A stretch of DNA of 64,000 nucleotides from Eutreptiella sp. 'Long Island Sound 2002' (lineage: Eukaryota > Euglenozoa > Euglenophyceae > Eutreptiales > Eutreptiaceae). The notes under the pieces are model-generated. The model saw nothing but the letters and a program-made list of their open reading frames with translations. It ran no database searches and was not told where the DNA came from. Shown piece after piece: positions 29,906-40,679 of this stretch. Position numbers and translations under genes: made by a program. The number at the start of each line of letters is the position of its first letter. The first letter of the stretch is position 1. The stretch is from assembly GCA_964036045.1 (NCBI GenBank), contig OZ038402.1, positions 2,061,257-2,125,256 on the forward strand, in the 5' to 3' direction.

Positions 29906-32226
29906 CTGAGACAGGGCGCACCACGGGAAAGGCGGGAGGGTGCACCACAGACTGGGTGTCAGAAGACGCCGATGTTGGGGTAGAGGTACATATGTAAGAC
30001 GTGCAATCCCCATGTGGGACGCAGACGTTGAAGGCTGACCCTTACCACAAAGGCACAAGAGAAGCATCGACCTCTGAATCTCACCGGCACCATTTGACAA
30101 CTCGAGTACGGGCCACCTCTGACCAATGACTGCTCAGGGGTGGCATTGATATTGTGGTCCGATATTTCCCCCCCAAAAAGTTGCAACCCAATGTTCAGTG
30201 TGGTGCGGCATGCTCCAGCCGTTGGTGCACAGGGCTGCAGAGCAACAGAAACCGGAACAAAACCCTCTTCGGTGACATTGCCATAGGCGCCTGTCGCGAA
30301 GAAGCCAGGAGCCAGGAGCCGCGTTGGCAACTCCCGCCCCCTCGAGCGCCCACCGCGCAGGCCCAGGGCCGCAGAGCAACAAAGTCAGAACACAAAGCTC
30401 TTCGGTGACATTGCCATAGGCGCCTGTCGCAGTGACGGACGAGGTACCCCTGACAAAACCGTTGCTGAGGGCTCATACGGATATGACAAAGCAGACTATC
30501 CTACCGTACATCCGACGGAATTCTGGCTTGAGACTCATTCTTCACTTCTGCCCCTGTCTCCCCCGGGGGTCTCCCCCACAGGCGGTCCGTGCGGCCTTTG
30601 GCTGACAACCTCAATGCTCCCGCATCCGCTCCAGCCCCTCACACCGGGCGATGCACTGCAACACGTGGGGCAGGTGCCATGACGCAACATGGCCACCACA
30701 CCACATCGCAGCGCGATGCAGCCCCACAAATCTGCCGCAGAAGACTGTCAATCCTGTGGCAGTTTGCGTCACCCCCTCCCTCCCTCCGCCGATGCTACGG
30801 CCAAACAAATGACAGGGGGCTGTAGCTCGCACAAGCCGTTGGTGAGCTACATCAACGGGGGGAACCATGAGCCACAAGTGCACCTTGGCATATGGAAACG
30901 ATGCGAGAACAGCTACAGATCACTGCGTATGCCTTGTCTATCCGGCAGGTCCCTGTTGGTGCCGTAGCCAAGCCAATGCCGAATTAATGGGTTCCCAAGT
31001 TCACTTGTGGGTCATTGCCAAGATTGCAATAACCGCTGTTGTATGTTGTAACAGTAAGCAAAGGGGCTACTTTCCAGCACGGCGTACATTCGCAGGTCTC
31101 CAGGGCCCTCTGAAATGGGAAAATGTTTCCGAGTTACTTTCGGAATGGGGAGTAAATTCTAGGACAAGGTGTCACGCGGGAGAAACTGTTTGCCGAACCC
31201 CCCTGCAGCAGTCCACTGTGCATGTGTGTATGGGCATCGTATGTCCATACTCGGCGCTAACACCCGCCACGGCAGGGGTCGGCAGGTGTCAGGCAGTTTG
31301 GTAGAGGCACATGGAAACACACGCACGCGCACACAGGTCCGGCAGGTGTCGGCAGGTGTCATAAACAGTTGCGGCAGGTGTTAGCGCCAAGTATGCTTGT
31401 AAGCCCTCCCCCTTTGTCCAAGCCGCACCTTGTCCAAGCCACCCCACCTGTGAGGCCTTCTACCGGGGCGAGGGTCGTCGGGAATCGACCGGCGGTGGGT
31501 GCGGCGGCGACTCGGCCGGCCCGACCTGGTGGCCCTCAACGTGGTGCCCAATTCATTCAGGGACCCGAAAAAAAAAATGACCGTGCATGGGCATCAGGCG
31601 TGGGTAGGGGCAGGGGCATGGGCGTGGGTAGGGGCAGGGGCGTGGGTAGGGGCAGGGGCATGGGCATTGGGCGTGCGCAGGGGCAGGGGCATGGGCGTGG
31701 GTAGGGGCAGGGGCATGGGCAGGGGCAGGGGCATGGGCGTGGGTAGGGGCAGGGGCGTGGGTAGGGGCAGGGGCATGGGCATTGGGCGTGCGCAGGGGCA
31801 GGGGCATGGGCCTTGGGCAGCGCTATGAGCATAGTTTTTGTTTTGGTACCCGGTCGTGCATCACAACTTCTCGCCGATGACCCTTGACACCGAAGGCGCC
31901 CAGTGGCTGGCGCAAAACTGCCACAACCGGTGCCCTGTGCGGCCTCGGCAGGGGGACAGTGGCTGGGCATAGGCTGGCCGCCCTGGAGGGGGGGGGGGGG
32001 GTACCTCCCCGTCTGGAGTGGTATGGGTTACGCGCTGGTGCGGTTCACAGACAGACACGCAAGCTCAGCAAAACAAAATCCTCATCAGTGGTACCACAGG
32101 CGCCTTTCGGTCTGGGAAGAGTGCGATGATCAGCTCTCCCAGGTACTGGGCTGCAGCCGTCGTTGAATTCCTACAAAGAAACCTTTCTGCCCCTCTGCCC
32201 CACATCGGCCGGGGACTGATCAATAC
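29906..32226 (-). other. Intron between last two exons of the coiled-coil/IQ gene
   Basis: GT at 32226-32225 (GAGAG|GTATTG) and AG at 29907-29906. Phase 2 on both sides. It contains a duplicated 90-bp stretch (GGTGACATTGCCATAGGCGC at 30269 and again at 30405) and a GGGGCAGGGGCATGGGCGTG minisatellite. No other gene is seen. Confidence 0.6.
31597..31815. repeat. Minisatellite, GGTAGGGGCAGGGGCATGGG type
   Basis: Imperfect 18-24-bp units of GGTAGGGGCAGGGGCATGGG and GTAGGGGCAGGGGCGTGG are arranged in a higher order: the segment ending ATTGGGCGTGCGCAGGGGCA occurs twice, about 120 bp apart. On the host gene sense strand it is C/T-rich. Confidence 0.9.
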
Positions 32227-32297
32227 CTCTCTTCCTGCAGCGCATCGGACCGGCTCTGCTCGATTTGGTCACGCAGCTGGCGCCGGGTGGCGGAGAC
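32227..32297 (-). CDS. Coiled-coil/IQ protein, internal exon of 71 bases
   Basis: Acceptor CTCCTTTGCAG at 32298; the exon reads VSATRRQLRDQIEQSRSDAL then QEE plus two bases, and ends at GAGAG|GTATTG. It enters in phase 0 and leaves in phase 2, which fits the exons on both sides. The heptad-like charged sequence continues the coiled coil. Support is splice signals, phase and coil continuity. Confidence 0.65.
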
Positions 32298-32812
32298 CTG
32301 CAAAGGAGGGCGCGCGCGCTGGGCAGCGGGCCCAACAACCCCGACCCCAAACGCCTGCTGCGCACAACCCGCGGCCGCTCCACCGCCAGAGCACTGGCAG
32401 TCAGGGCTATCCTGCGAGGGGGCCTCGTGGGTGCGTTGCCTGCACACGGCACCCCACGGGGCGGGTGTGCAAGGGCCCCAAACCAGGAGAACGCGGGCTG
32501 ACCTGCCTACGAGCGACCCCCCTACCCCCCAGGGCCTTTGCTTGGAGAAGAGGAACAGGACATGGGGGGTCATGTGCGGTGGCAAGCGCGGTTTCGGGCG
32601 GTTGACAAAGCGGTTGGGGATACAATTGGGCGGTAACCGAACGGCGGGCGACCTGGTGGGCACGGACGGAGGCCCTGCGGCCCCATCACATGGATATGGG
32701 TATGCGCTCTTCTCCGCGCACCCTGCGGTGTCTGATGGGCTGGGGCTGCCGGGTGCCTCATGCGGCCCCCAGGGAGGGGGGGGGGGGGGGCACAAGAACG
32801 CCAATGAGGTCC

Positions 32813-33170
32813 AGGGCGGTCCTTAACAAAGAAAAAAAAAGAAGAAGTGTTCCTGTACCCAGATTTCCCAAAAATGCCGACGGGCACACCATGTGTTGGC
32901 GGTTGGCGGTTGGCGACTGGCGGTTGATGGCGGTTGGTGGCGGTGGTTGGTGGTTGGCGGCAGTTGGTGGTTGGGGATTGGTGGTTGATGGCGGTTAGCA
33001 GTGGTTGGCGGTTGGCGGTTGGTCGCCGCTGGCGGTTGGCGGCAGTTGGTGGTTGGCGGTTGGTGGCGGTTGGCGGTTGGTGGCGGTTGGTGGTTGGCGG
33101 TTGATGGTCCCTTGGGGCGGTCCTTAAGGGGGGTCCTTAACAAAAAAAAAATCTCGGTCCCAAAGGACCG
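32813..33170 (+). repeat. GTTGGCGG minisatellite module, copy 3
   Basis: Left flank GTTCCTGTACCCAGATTTCC, core array 32893-33105 of GTTGGCGG / GTTGGTGGCG units, right flank GGTCCCTTGGGGCGGTCC then TCCTTAACAAAAA. The structure matches copy 1 at 15035-15290 almost point for point. It lies within an intron of the coiled-coil/IQ gene. Confidence 0.85.
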
Positions 33171-33199
33171 CCCTGCTGAGGTCACATATGCGTGTACAA

Positions 33200-33780
33200 G
33201 AGGGTCCTCCGGTCACACACGCATCAATGCTGACTCAATGCGCTGGTAAAAACATGAGCGGGTCCCGGGTACAGGGCGAGGCTGAGTTGGTCTGATCAGG
33301 GCCCCCGTCCCCAAACACCCCCGGAAGGAGGGGGGCGAAGCCAAGGCGGGGGGGGGCACGGGACTTGGATTATGCGATGCACAATTATGCACGATGCATT
33401 TCGACGAAGACACAAGGGGATTGCAAACAAGAGGGATCCTGGGACTGCTCACCTTCTGTCGTTTTGCAGCAGGAGGGACACCACGTTCTTCCTCATTTTC
33501 AAACGATGGAAGGGTTTCATCGTCTTGCAAAGCATCTTCACAAGTGGAAACATGTGCCAGTGCATTTTGGTGGACAAAAATGTCCATGATAGACACAACC
33601 AACGAACTGCATTGGACAAGTGTCAAGCAGAACATCATGCACGATTATGCAAATTAGCCAAACTGTGCATTACCTTTTTTTGGTTCAGACCAAGATGAGC
33701 TGGCGTAGCCTGCTCACTGCACAGTACTCGAGATAACCCCTCGGAATCAAGGTTCAGAGCTGCCCAGTGCTACGGTGACC
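33200..33780. other. Intronic sequence with TGCAC-ATTATGC repeats
   Basis: Short motifs such as GCACAATTATGCACGATGC (33378) and GCACGATTATGCAAATTAGCC (33640) recur at 33786-33835. A copy of the dispersed CYGDP-frame repeat lies at 33694-33782. No exon is seen. Confidence 0.5.
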
Positions 33781-33870
33781 CCACAAATTAGCCAAACTGT
33801 GCTTTATGCACAACTATGCACAATTCTGCATATGCATAATCCCCCCCCCTGCCAAAGGCTGGTGCCGGAC

Positions 33871-34030
33871 CTGCTCGTGCTGCTCGTCCACGGCCTCCTC
33901 CTTCTGCTGCATCGCCTGCATCTGCGGCCGCAGCGCCGCCAACCGGACCTCCCTCTCCGCATCCGCCTGCTTGATGGCGCGGCGCGCCTCGCGGTCTGCG
34001 GCGGCCGCCTGCGCATCCTGTGCCCCCGGC
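33871..34030 (-). CDS. Coiled-coil/IQ protein, internal exon of 160 bases
   Basis: Acceptor CCATTTCACAG at 34031, donor GAGCAG|GTCCGG at 33870. Phase 2 in, phase 0 out. Encodes PGAQDAQAAAADREARRAIK, then QADAEREVRLAALRPQMQAM and QQKEEAVDEQHEQ, a clear charged coiled coil without stops. An adjacent 30-base extension past the donor hits a poly-G tract, which supports ending the exon here. Confidence 0.7.
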
Positions 34031-34109
34031 CTGTGAAATGGACGGTGTAGCAGCACAGGAGAGCGGGCACCGACTTCCGCGCACACTGTCCCAGACCAAA
34101 GGCCACGCG

Positions 34110-34280
34110 CCCCGCAGGCCCCGAGGCGCATGCCGCGGGAACGGGAACGGGTCGGGTTGTCTGGAAGGCCGGCGGTGGTCCAATCAACCGGTCACGCACA
34201 GCGCAGAGCACTGTGCGGCCGTCAATGACGCCGGATGGCGAGCCCGCAACGGCGGAGGACACGGCGCGGGGACGTCACGT
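34110..34280 (+). repeat. Left arm of a long inverted repeat
   Basis: This segment is the reverse complement, with mismatches, of 35401-35585. Shared blocks include GTCAATGACGCCGGATGGC, GCAACGGCGG, CGCGGGGACGTCAC on the inner side and CGCGGGAACGGGA on the outer side. The arms enclose the 85-bp satellite. Confidence 0.8.
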
Positions 34281-34597
34281 GGCCCCCGTGTCTAGTGAAA
34301 GGCCTCTTGGCATGATACCATTGTTGGTGCAACAACGGCAGCAGCAACAAGGAAGGCAGCAAGCCCGACGGGAAATTATTTCTTCGATGTAGCGTTGCAA
34401 AATCAAACCATTTCTTTTGCATGTCAAGAGGCAACATCCCCAACTTGGCTTGCAAAACCAGAGCCGTTGGCGACTCTCCATGGCCAAAAGTGGTCAAAGG
34501 CAGCCCTTTTCAGCCGGTTGAGAGGCCTTTCAGTAGACACGGAGGCCACGTACAGGGGGGGGGGGGGTTTCGTGCCAAGTCAAATTCACTCAAGTGG

Positions 34598-35235
34598 GCG
34601 GATTGGCTACATAACCCTTGCCGTCTAGGGGGGTCCCCAACGCATCAAAGCGGGGGAAAAAATCAGCAGTGGCCCAAAAGTGGGCGGATTGGCTAAATAA
34701 CCCCTGCCGTTTGGGGGCTACCCACCGCTTCAAAGCGGGGGACAAAATCAGTAGTGGCCCACAAGTGGGCGGATTGGCTACATAACCCCTGCCGTCTGGG
34801 GCGCCCCCAACGCTTCAAAGCGGAGGACAAAATCAGCAGTTGCCCACAAGTGGACGGATTGGCTACATAAACCCCGCAGTCTAGGGGGTCCCCAACGCTT
34901 CAGAGCCAAGGACAAAATCAGTAGTGGCCGATGGCTGGGTGGATTGGCTACATAACCTTTGCCGTCTGGGGATACCCTGACGCTTCACAGCGGGGGACAA
35001 TATCAATAGTGGTCCACAAGTGGGTGGATTGGCTACATAGCCCCTGCCGTTTGGGGGGTCCCCAACACTTCAGAGTGGAGGACGAGGTCGGTATTGGCCC
35101 ACATGTGAGCGGATTGCCGGCTACGGGTCCCCAAAGCTTCAGAGCAGGGGACAAAGTCGGTATTGGCCCACATGTGAGTGGATTGCTGTCTGCGGGCCCC
35201 CCAACGCTCACAAAATCAGAAGTGGCCCACAAGTG
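34598..35235. repeat. 85-bp tandem satellite
   Basis: Seven to eight units share GGGCGGATTGGCTACATAAC, CCTGCCGTCTGGGG, CCCCAACGCTTCA.AGCG and GGACAAAATCAG.AGTGGCC. The anchor GATTGG occurs at 34601, 34687, 34772, 34857, 34942, 35027, 35112 and 35181, so the period is 85-86 with a shortened last unit. Located in an intron of the coiled-coil/IQ gene. Confidence 0.95.
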
Positions 35236-35400
35236 GGCAGTGGTACATTTCGCAGACACTCCCAGAAATGTTGACATGTGTAGGGCTTTGCCGGCTTGGT
35301 GACGCTTAGCCACAGGTGCCACTCAAAAATTTCGCGGTCAATTTGAAACGCGAAATTTCCCACGCGAAATTAAAGTGCCACGAAATCCCCCACCCCCCCC

Positions 35401-35585
35401 TTGTGACGTCCCCGCGTCGTGTCACCCGCCGTTGCAGGCTTGCCATCCGGCGTCATTGACAGCGGCATGGTGCTCTGCGCTGTGCGGGACGGTCCACTGG
35501 GCGGCCGCCCGTCCTCCAGATGACCCACCCCACTCCCCCACTCCCACTCCCACTCCCGTTCCCGCGGCGTGTGCCTCGGGGCCCC
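35401..35585 (-). repeat. Right arm of the long inverted repeat
   Basis: Reverse-complement partner of 34110-34280. Its inner edge is GTGACGTCCCCGCG. Directly inside it (35310-35390) are several GCGAAATT / AATTTCGCG motifs in both orientations, which would form small hairpins. Confidence 0.8.
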
Positions 35586-35809
35586 TTCGGCCCCAGAATT
35601 CAGGACGGGACCGGCCATGCCAAAATGGGTGGCTCGACCGGTGCTGTCGCAATTGAAGAGCGGGCGGCCAAGCGGCTGCGGTTGAGGCTTCAGCGATGAG
35701 GAAGCCGGCAGGCAGGCCCCGGCGAATGACCCAAACCGCCGGCCCGGGGGGCCACATCGTGGTTTTGAAGGCAGATCCAGCCCCTGAAAACCCGTCCAAG
35801 AGGTCCCAT

Positions 35810-35858
35810 GGCTCGGCCGTCATGCATCTGACGCCCGAACTGGACGTGCCACGGGGGG
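35810..35858 (+). repeat. tRNA-derived SINE head, diverged copy
   Basis: Homologous to the minus-strand segment at 28337-28290 through the A-box and anticodon-arm region (TCATGCA..TGA.GCC.GAACT). The B-box is lost. It lies in an intron. Confidence 0.4.
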
Positions 35859-36354
35859 GTCTGTACAGAATAGGGGCGGGTCCGGTCTCCGGACCAGCAG
35901 CCCATCGACAGCGGTCAGCGGTCCATCGACGGCGAGAGACGGTTGATCTGACGGAGTAGACATGGGGGGCGTTTTCGCACAGCGCCAATCATTACGGTGT
36001 TGATCCCGGGAACACCCCCTGCAAACCACCCCCCTTCAGAAGCGTGCGTGATCCATTCAAAACAGCATCGGGGGTGCGGAGTTCAGGACCCTGGGACCCA
36101 TGGCTACCGATGGTGGAAAACAGCCGATTTTTCGCACAGCGCGGGCACAGCGCACGGTGCACCCCCATATCTTACGATGCACGCAACAACAAAAACAACA
36201 ACAACAACGCGCTTCTGTAGTCAGACTGCGCAGAATGCGTGCGCTAAAATGGCACCGGGGATGGTTCGTCCCACCTTTCCTCCCTTTCAGGCTTGCCACC
36301 AGCCTGGCATGCCAACAGAGCCAAACACCATCGAGGGACGACCGGGAGGCGGAC

Positions 36355-36586
36355 CTGGGCTGCACATCGCAGTGACTGGGCGCGTGCCCGCCGCTCTCCG
36401 CATCGTCCACCGGGACCGGCCACCAGCCTCTCGCCTCGAAGGAGGAGGATGGGGAGGGCACGGAAGTGGGCGATACCCCCGGCAGCACAGGCACCGGCAC
36501 GGGCTCCGGGAACGATTGGAAGGACATGGAGTGACTGGGACCGAGGGCGATTGAGGAATCGCTGTATGATAGGGCTCGTGTCACAT
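36355..36586 (-). CDS. Coiled-coil/IQ protein, Ser/Pro-rich internal exon
   Basis: Acceptor ACATCTCACAG at 36587 (phase 1), donor CAGCCCAG|GTCCGC at 36354 (phase 2). Phases fit the neighbours at 42069-41927 and 34030-33871. Encodes SYSDSSIALGPSHSMSFQSF and PEPVPVPVLPGVSP, a disordered Ser/Pro region, then DDAESGGHAPSHCDVQP. An alternative acceptor (CATACAG at 36562) would shorten the exon and would not match phase 1 of the upstream exon. Confidence 0.5.
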
Positions 36587-36607
36587 CTGTGAGATGTGCG
36601 CGTGGGG

Positions 36608-36640
36608 CCTAACCCTCACCCTAACCCCAACCCTAACCTG
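36608..36640. repeat. Short telomere-like CCCTAA tract
   Basis: CCTAACCCTCACCCTAACCC followed by CAACCCTAACC, about five variant CCCTAA units. On the gene sense strand these are TTAGGG units located about 20 bases before a predicted 3' splice site. Too short to be a telomere. Confidence 0.8.
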
Positions 36641-36740
36641 GTGGTGGTGGGGGAGGGGGGGCACGCAGCAGACGGAACGGTGCACTGGGCACTGGCTCAG
36701 CACGGGGGAGGTTCAGAGCATATAACACTGCATCACACCC

Positions 36741-36965
36741 CACCACATGGTCCTGCGCCACACCACACCACACCACACCACACCACACCACACCGCCCCG
36801 CCCCGCCCCGCACCGCACCGCACTGCAGCACACCACACCACACCAAACCACACCACACCACCCCGCCCCGCCCCGCCCCGCACCGCGCCGCGCCGCGCCA
36901 CACCACGCCGCACCACGCCACGCCACGCCACACCACACCACACCACACCACACCACACCACACCC
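36741..36965. repeat. ACCAC/CACACC pentamer-decamer array
   Basis: Simple array of CACCA/CACAC units with CCCCGCCCCG and GCACCGC variants. It is followed by non-repetitive sequence to 37170 with no supported gene. Confidence 0.95.
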
Positions 36966-37189
36966 CTGGTCCCCTCGCGGGCGACCCCAGCGAGCTCGGC
37001 CCACGTTGGGCAGGGCTTGGGGGTAGCTGTTACGCGGGGGGTTACCGGCAGCCCGCCCGCGAGTAGCTCCGCGAGGCGGTGGGGCAGCCCCAGGCAGGGC
37101 CCTCGTTGAGGCCCTGCCGGTTGAACGGGGTGTGTGTCCGGCCAAAATGGGCCAGAAACTGCACACGAGCTACCCCCCCCCCCCCGCCA

Positions 37190-39505
37190 CCACAGCACAG
37201 CACGGCACAACACAGCACAGCACAGCACAGCACAGCACGGCACAACACCACATAGCATAGCACACCCTCCTGCCCTAAATTCAGCCCACAACCCTTCCCA
37301 GCTCTCTCTCCTTCTGCCCCTCCTGCCTTGCCCAGTGCTCCCACCCACCGCCCCTCCTGCCCTAAAACCAACCCACAACCCTGCCAGCACTCCCTCCCTC
37401 CACCCCTCCTGCCCTAGATCCAGCCCACAACCCTGCCAGCACTCCCTCCCTCCGCCCCTCCTGCCCTAGATCCAGCCCACAACCCTGCCAGCACTCCCTC
37501 CCCCCGCCTCTCCTGCCCTGAAACCAGCCCGTAACCCAAGCCACCTCTCCCCCTTTCTCTCTCTCCCTCTGCCCCTCCTGCCTTGCCCAGCGCTCCCACC
37601 CACCGCCCCTCCTGCCCTAAAACCAACCCACACCCCTGCCAGCACTCCCTCCCTTCGCCCCTCCTGCCCTAGATCCAGCCCACAACCCTGCCAGCACTCC
37701 CTCCCTCCGCCCCTCCCGCCCTAGATCCAGCCCACAACCCTGCCAACACTCCCTCCCCCCGCCTCTCCTGCCGTAAAACCAGCCCGTAACCCAAGCCACC
37801 TCTCCCCCTTTCCGCCCCTCCTGCCCTACATCCAGCCCGCAACCCTTTCCACCTCTGCCCAAGGAGGATGCCCTGCCTGGTGCAGGATGCCCTGCCTGGT
37901 GCAGATGCCCTGCCTGGTGAGGGAGGACCTGCCTGGTGCGGGATGCCCTGCCTAGTGCAGGATGCCCTGCCTGGTGCGGGATGCCCTGCCATTGCAGGAT
38001 GCCCTGCTTGCTGCAGGATGCCCTGCCTGGTGAGGGAGGACCTGCCTGGTGCGGGATGCCCTGCCTAGTGCAGGATGCCCTGCCTGGTGCAGGATGCGCT
38101 GCCTGGCGCGGGATGCCCTGCTTGCTGCGGGATGCCCTGCTTGCTGCAGGATGCCCTGCCTGGTGAGGGAGGACCTGCCTGGTGCGGGATGCCCTGCCTA
38201 GTGCAGGATGCCCTGCCTGGTGCAGGATGCCCTGCCTGGTGAGGGAGGATATGCCTGGTGCAGGATGCCTTGCACGGTTCATGGTGCAGGATGCCCTCCC
38301 TCCCTCCCTTCGCCCCTCGTGCCCTAAGTCCAGCCCACAACCCTACCCAACTCTCCCTCCCTCCGCCCCTCCTGCCCTAACACCAGCCCGCAACCCTACC
38401 TAGCTCCCCCTCCCCCCGCCTCTCTTGCCCTAAATCCAGCCCACAACATGACCCAGCACTGTCGGCACCAGCACAGCACAGCATACAGCACAACACAGCA
38501 CAGCACGGCATAGCACAATACAGCACAGCACAGCACGACACAGCACGGCGCAACACACAGCACAGTACACAGCACAACACAGCACAGCACAGCAAAGCAC
38601 GGCACAACCGCCGCCACCGCCGAGGACATCCCCAAGAGCCCTGCCAGTGTGAGGCCCCTACCCATGCAGGATGCCCTACCTGGTGCAGGATGCCCTGCCT
38701 AGTGCAGGATGCCCTGCCTGTTGCAGGATGCCCTGCTTGCTGCAGGATGCCTTGCCTTGTGCAGGATGCCCTGCCTGGTGCAGGAAGCACACTCGCACAC
38801 AGCGTGCGCGCAACACACACAGCCCTGCCTGGTGCAGGATGCCCTGCCTGGTGAGGGAGGACCTGCCTGGTGCAGGATGCCCTGCCTCGTGCAGGATGCC
38901 GTGCCTGGAGAGGGAGGACCTGCCCGGTGCGCGATGCCCTGCCTAGTGCAGGATGCCCTGCCAATGCACGATGCCCTGCACGGTTCATGGTGCAGGATGC
39001 CCTCCCTCCCTCCCTCCGCCCCTCCTGCCCTAACACCAGCCCGCAACCCTACCCAGCTCCCCCTCCCCCCGCCTCTCTAGCCCTAAATCCAGCCCACAAC
39101 CTGACCCAGCACTCTCGGCACCAGCATAGCACAGCACACGGCACAGCACAACACAACACAACACATCACAACGCAGCACAGCACAACATGACACAGCGCG
39201 GCACAATACACAGCACAGCACACAGCACAGCACAGCACAGCGTAGCACAGCGCAACACGGCACAACCGCCGCCGCCGCCGAGGACAATCCCAAGAGGGGC
39301 CCTGCCCATGGAGGATGCCCTGCCTGGAGCAGGATGCCCTGCCTGGTGCAGGATGCCCTGCCTGGTGCAGGATGCCCTGCTTGGTGCGGGATGCCCTGCC
39401 ATTGCAGGATGCCCTGCTTGCTGCAGGATGCCCTGCCTGGTGAGGGAGGACCTGCCTAGTGCAGGATGCCCTGCCTAGTGCAGGATGCACTGCCTGGTGA
39501 GGGAG
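37190..39505. repeat. Nested minisatellite blocks with higher-order order B-A-C
   Basis: Three block types alternate: A, GCACA pentamers (37190-37260, 38465-38606, 39122-39265); B, CCTCCTGCCCTAAATCCAGC-type 55-75-bp units (37270-37860, 38286-38455, 38998-39115); C, GGATGCCCTGCCTGGTGCA 19-bp units with GAGGGAGGACCTGCCTGGTG variants (37865-38285, 38668-38995, 39305-39505). The last two B-A-C groups are about 700 bp each and share the A-C linker CCGCCGAGGACA.(T)CCCAAGAG. Frames across them are artefacts. Confidence 0.9.
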
Positions 39506-39589
39506 GACCACAAACTGCGCGCACGCACACAACACACACAGCCCAGCCCGTTTACCTGTACCCGTGGGTAGACATCCCGGCCTTTTGCC

Positions 39590-40050
39590 CTTTGGTAACA
39601 GCGCCTTCGGCACACCACACCACACCACAGCACACTACACCACACCACATCACACCACACCGGTGGTGTGGTATGGTGTGGGTAGGTGTGGTGTGGGGTG
39701 GCGAGAAAAGCTGACAGGAAACTGCTTCCTCTACATCTACCTCCTCCAAGGGGCAACCGGGCTTGCAATTGAGCGGGGGGGGTCGATAGAGCCCCCTGGC
39801 TAACCCCCCCCCCCAAAAAAGGGCTCAATTGACGGGACCCCCAAAATCCTACCGAGACTGACCCCTGGGCCTCGGAGGTGACCCAGACCCAAAAAATGAA
39901 AATGGGATTTTTGGAATCAGCGCGTCGAGGGGGTTCAGAAAAGTCATCATCTGCCATGTATTTGGTGAACAAAAATCGATCAATTTTAATGCTCAAAAAA
40001 ATTTTCGGCGCCACAGTTCATAATAACTGGCTAATGGTGCATGTCAATTG
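39590..40050. other. Short repeats, no gene
   Basis: A CACCACA block with an inverted GGTGTGGT block at 39660 forms a hairpin (39615-39700). At 39893-39960 a segment beginning AATGAAAATGGGATTTTTGG is shared with 43388-43460. No gene is seen. Confidence 0.5.
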
Positions 40051-40326
40051 AGCCCTTCTCCCAACCCCCCCCCCCCACTTGCAAGCCCGACATGCCAAGC
40101 CCTGTGGAACAAGGGCGGGTGTGTGTGTTTGCTTGTGTGTGTGTGCGGGGGGGGGGGGGGGGTTGTGCTGGCGTATTTGTGTGTGCATGTTTGTGTACGC
40201 TTGTTTGTGCTTGTGCATGTGCCCCCTGCGAGAGCCGGGATAAGCTGGTGTAGCCTGCCTACTGTATGGTACACGAAGGCATCAGCGTTAGCCACAACCG
40301 AACTCGCCAACACGCTGCAGACCTGA

Positions 40327-40590
40327 AGGAAAATGGGAAAATGGAAAAATGGTGGCAAAATGGGGGGAAACAGGGGGGAATGCGGGGAAATGGGGGGGAA
40401 TGGGGGGAAATGGAAAATTGGGGGAAATTGCCAAAAATACATTGTGGGGAATGTATGAATAATGTGTGAACTTGGTAGGAAACGGGAGAAAAATCGGAGA
40501 AAAATGGGACCATTTGGGACAAAGTTCCCATTTTTCCCAGTCCCATTTCCCCCATTTTTCCACAGCCTTGCCACCTTTCCCTCAAATTCC
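40327..40590. repeat. Purine array facing a pyrimidine array (hairpin)
   Basis: AAATGGGGG-type purine repeats (40327-40440) are followed after 80 bases by their complement (TTCCCATTTTTCCCAGTCCC, 40525-40580). The RNA or DNA could form an imperfect long hairpin. Confidence 0.7.
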
Positions 40591-40679
40591 TTTGACGAAT
40601 TTTGCTAGCCAAACCAGCCGACTGGAAAAATGGAAATTTTGGGACTGGACGACATGAGCCGATTTCTCGGCCAGCACCA

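Noticed and set aside
34598-35235. CRISPR array with 85-bp period
   Set aside because: The whole 85-bp unit is conserved with no variable spacer, so it is a satellite.
36608-36640. Chromosome end
   Set aside because: Only about five imperfect CCCTAA units flanked on both sides by internal sequence and exons.
36741-39505. CRISPR array in the regularly repeated blocks
   Set aside because: Units are contiguous without unique spacers, and the surrounding genome is eukaryotic; these are minisatellites.
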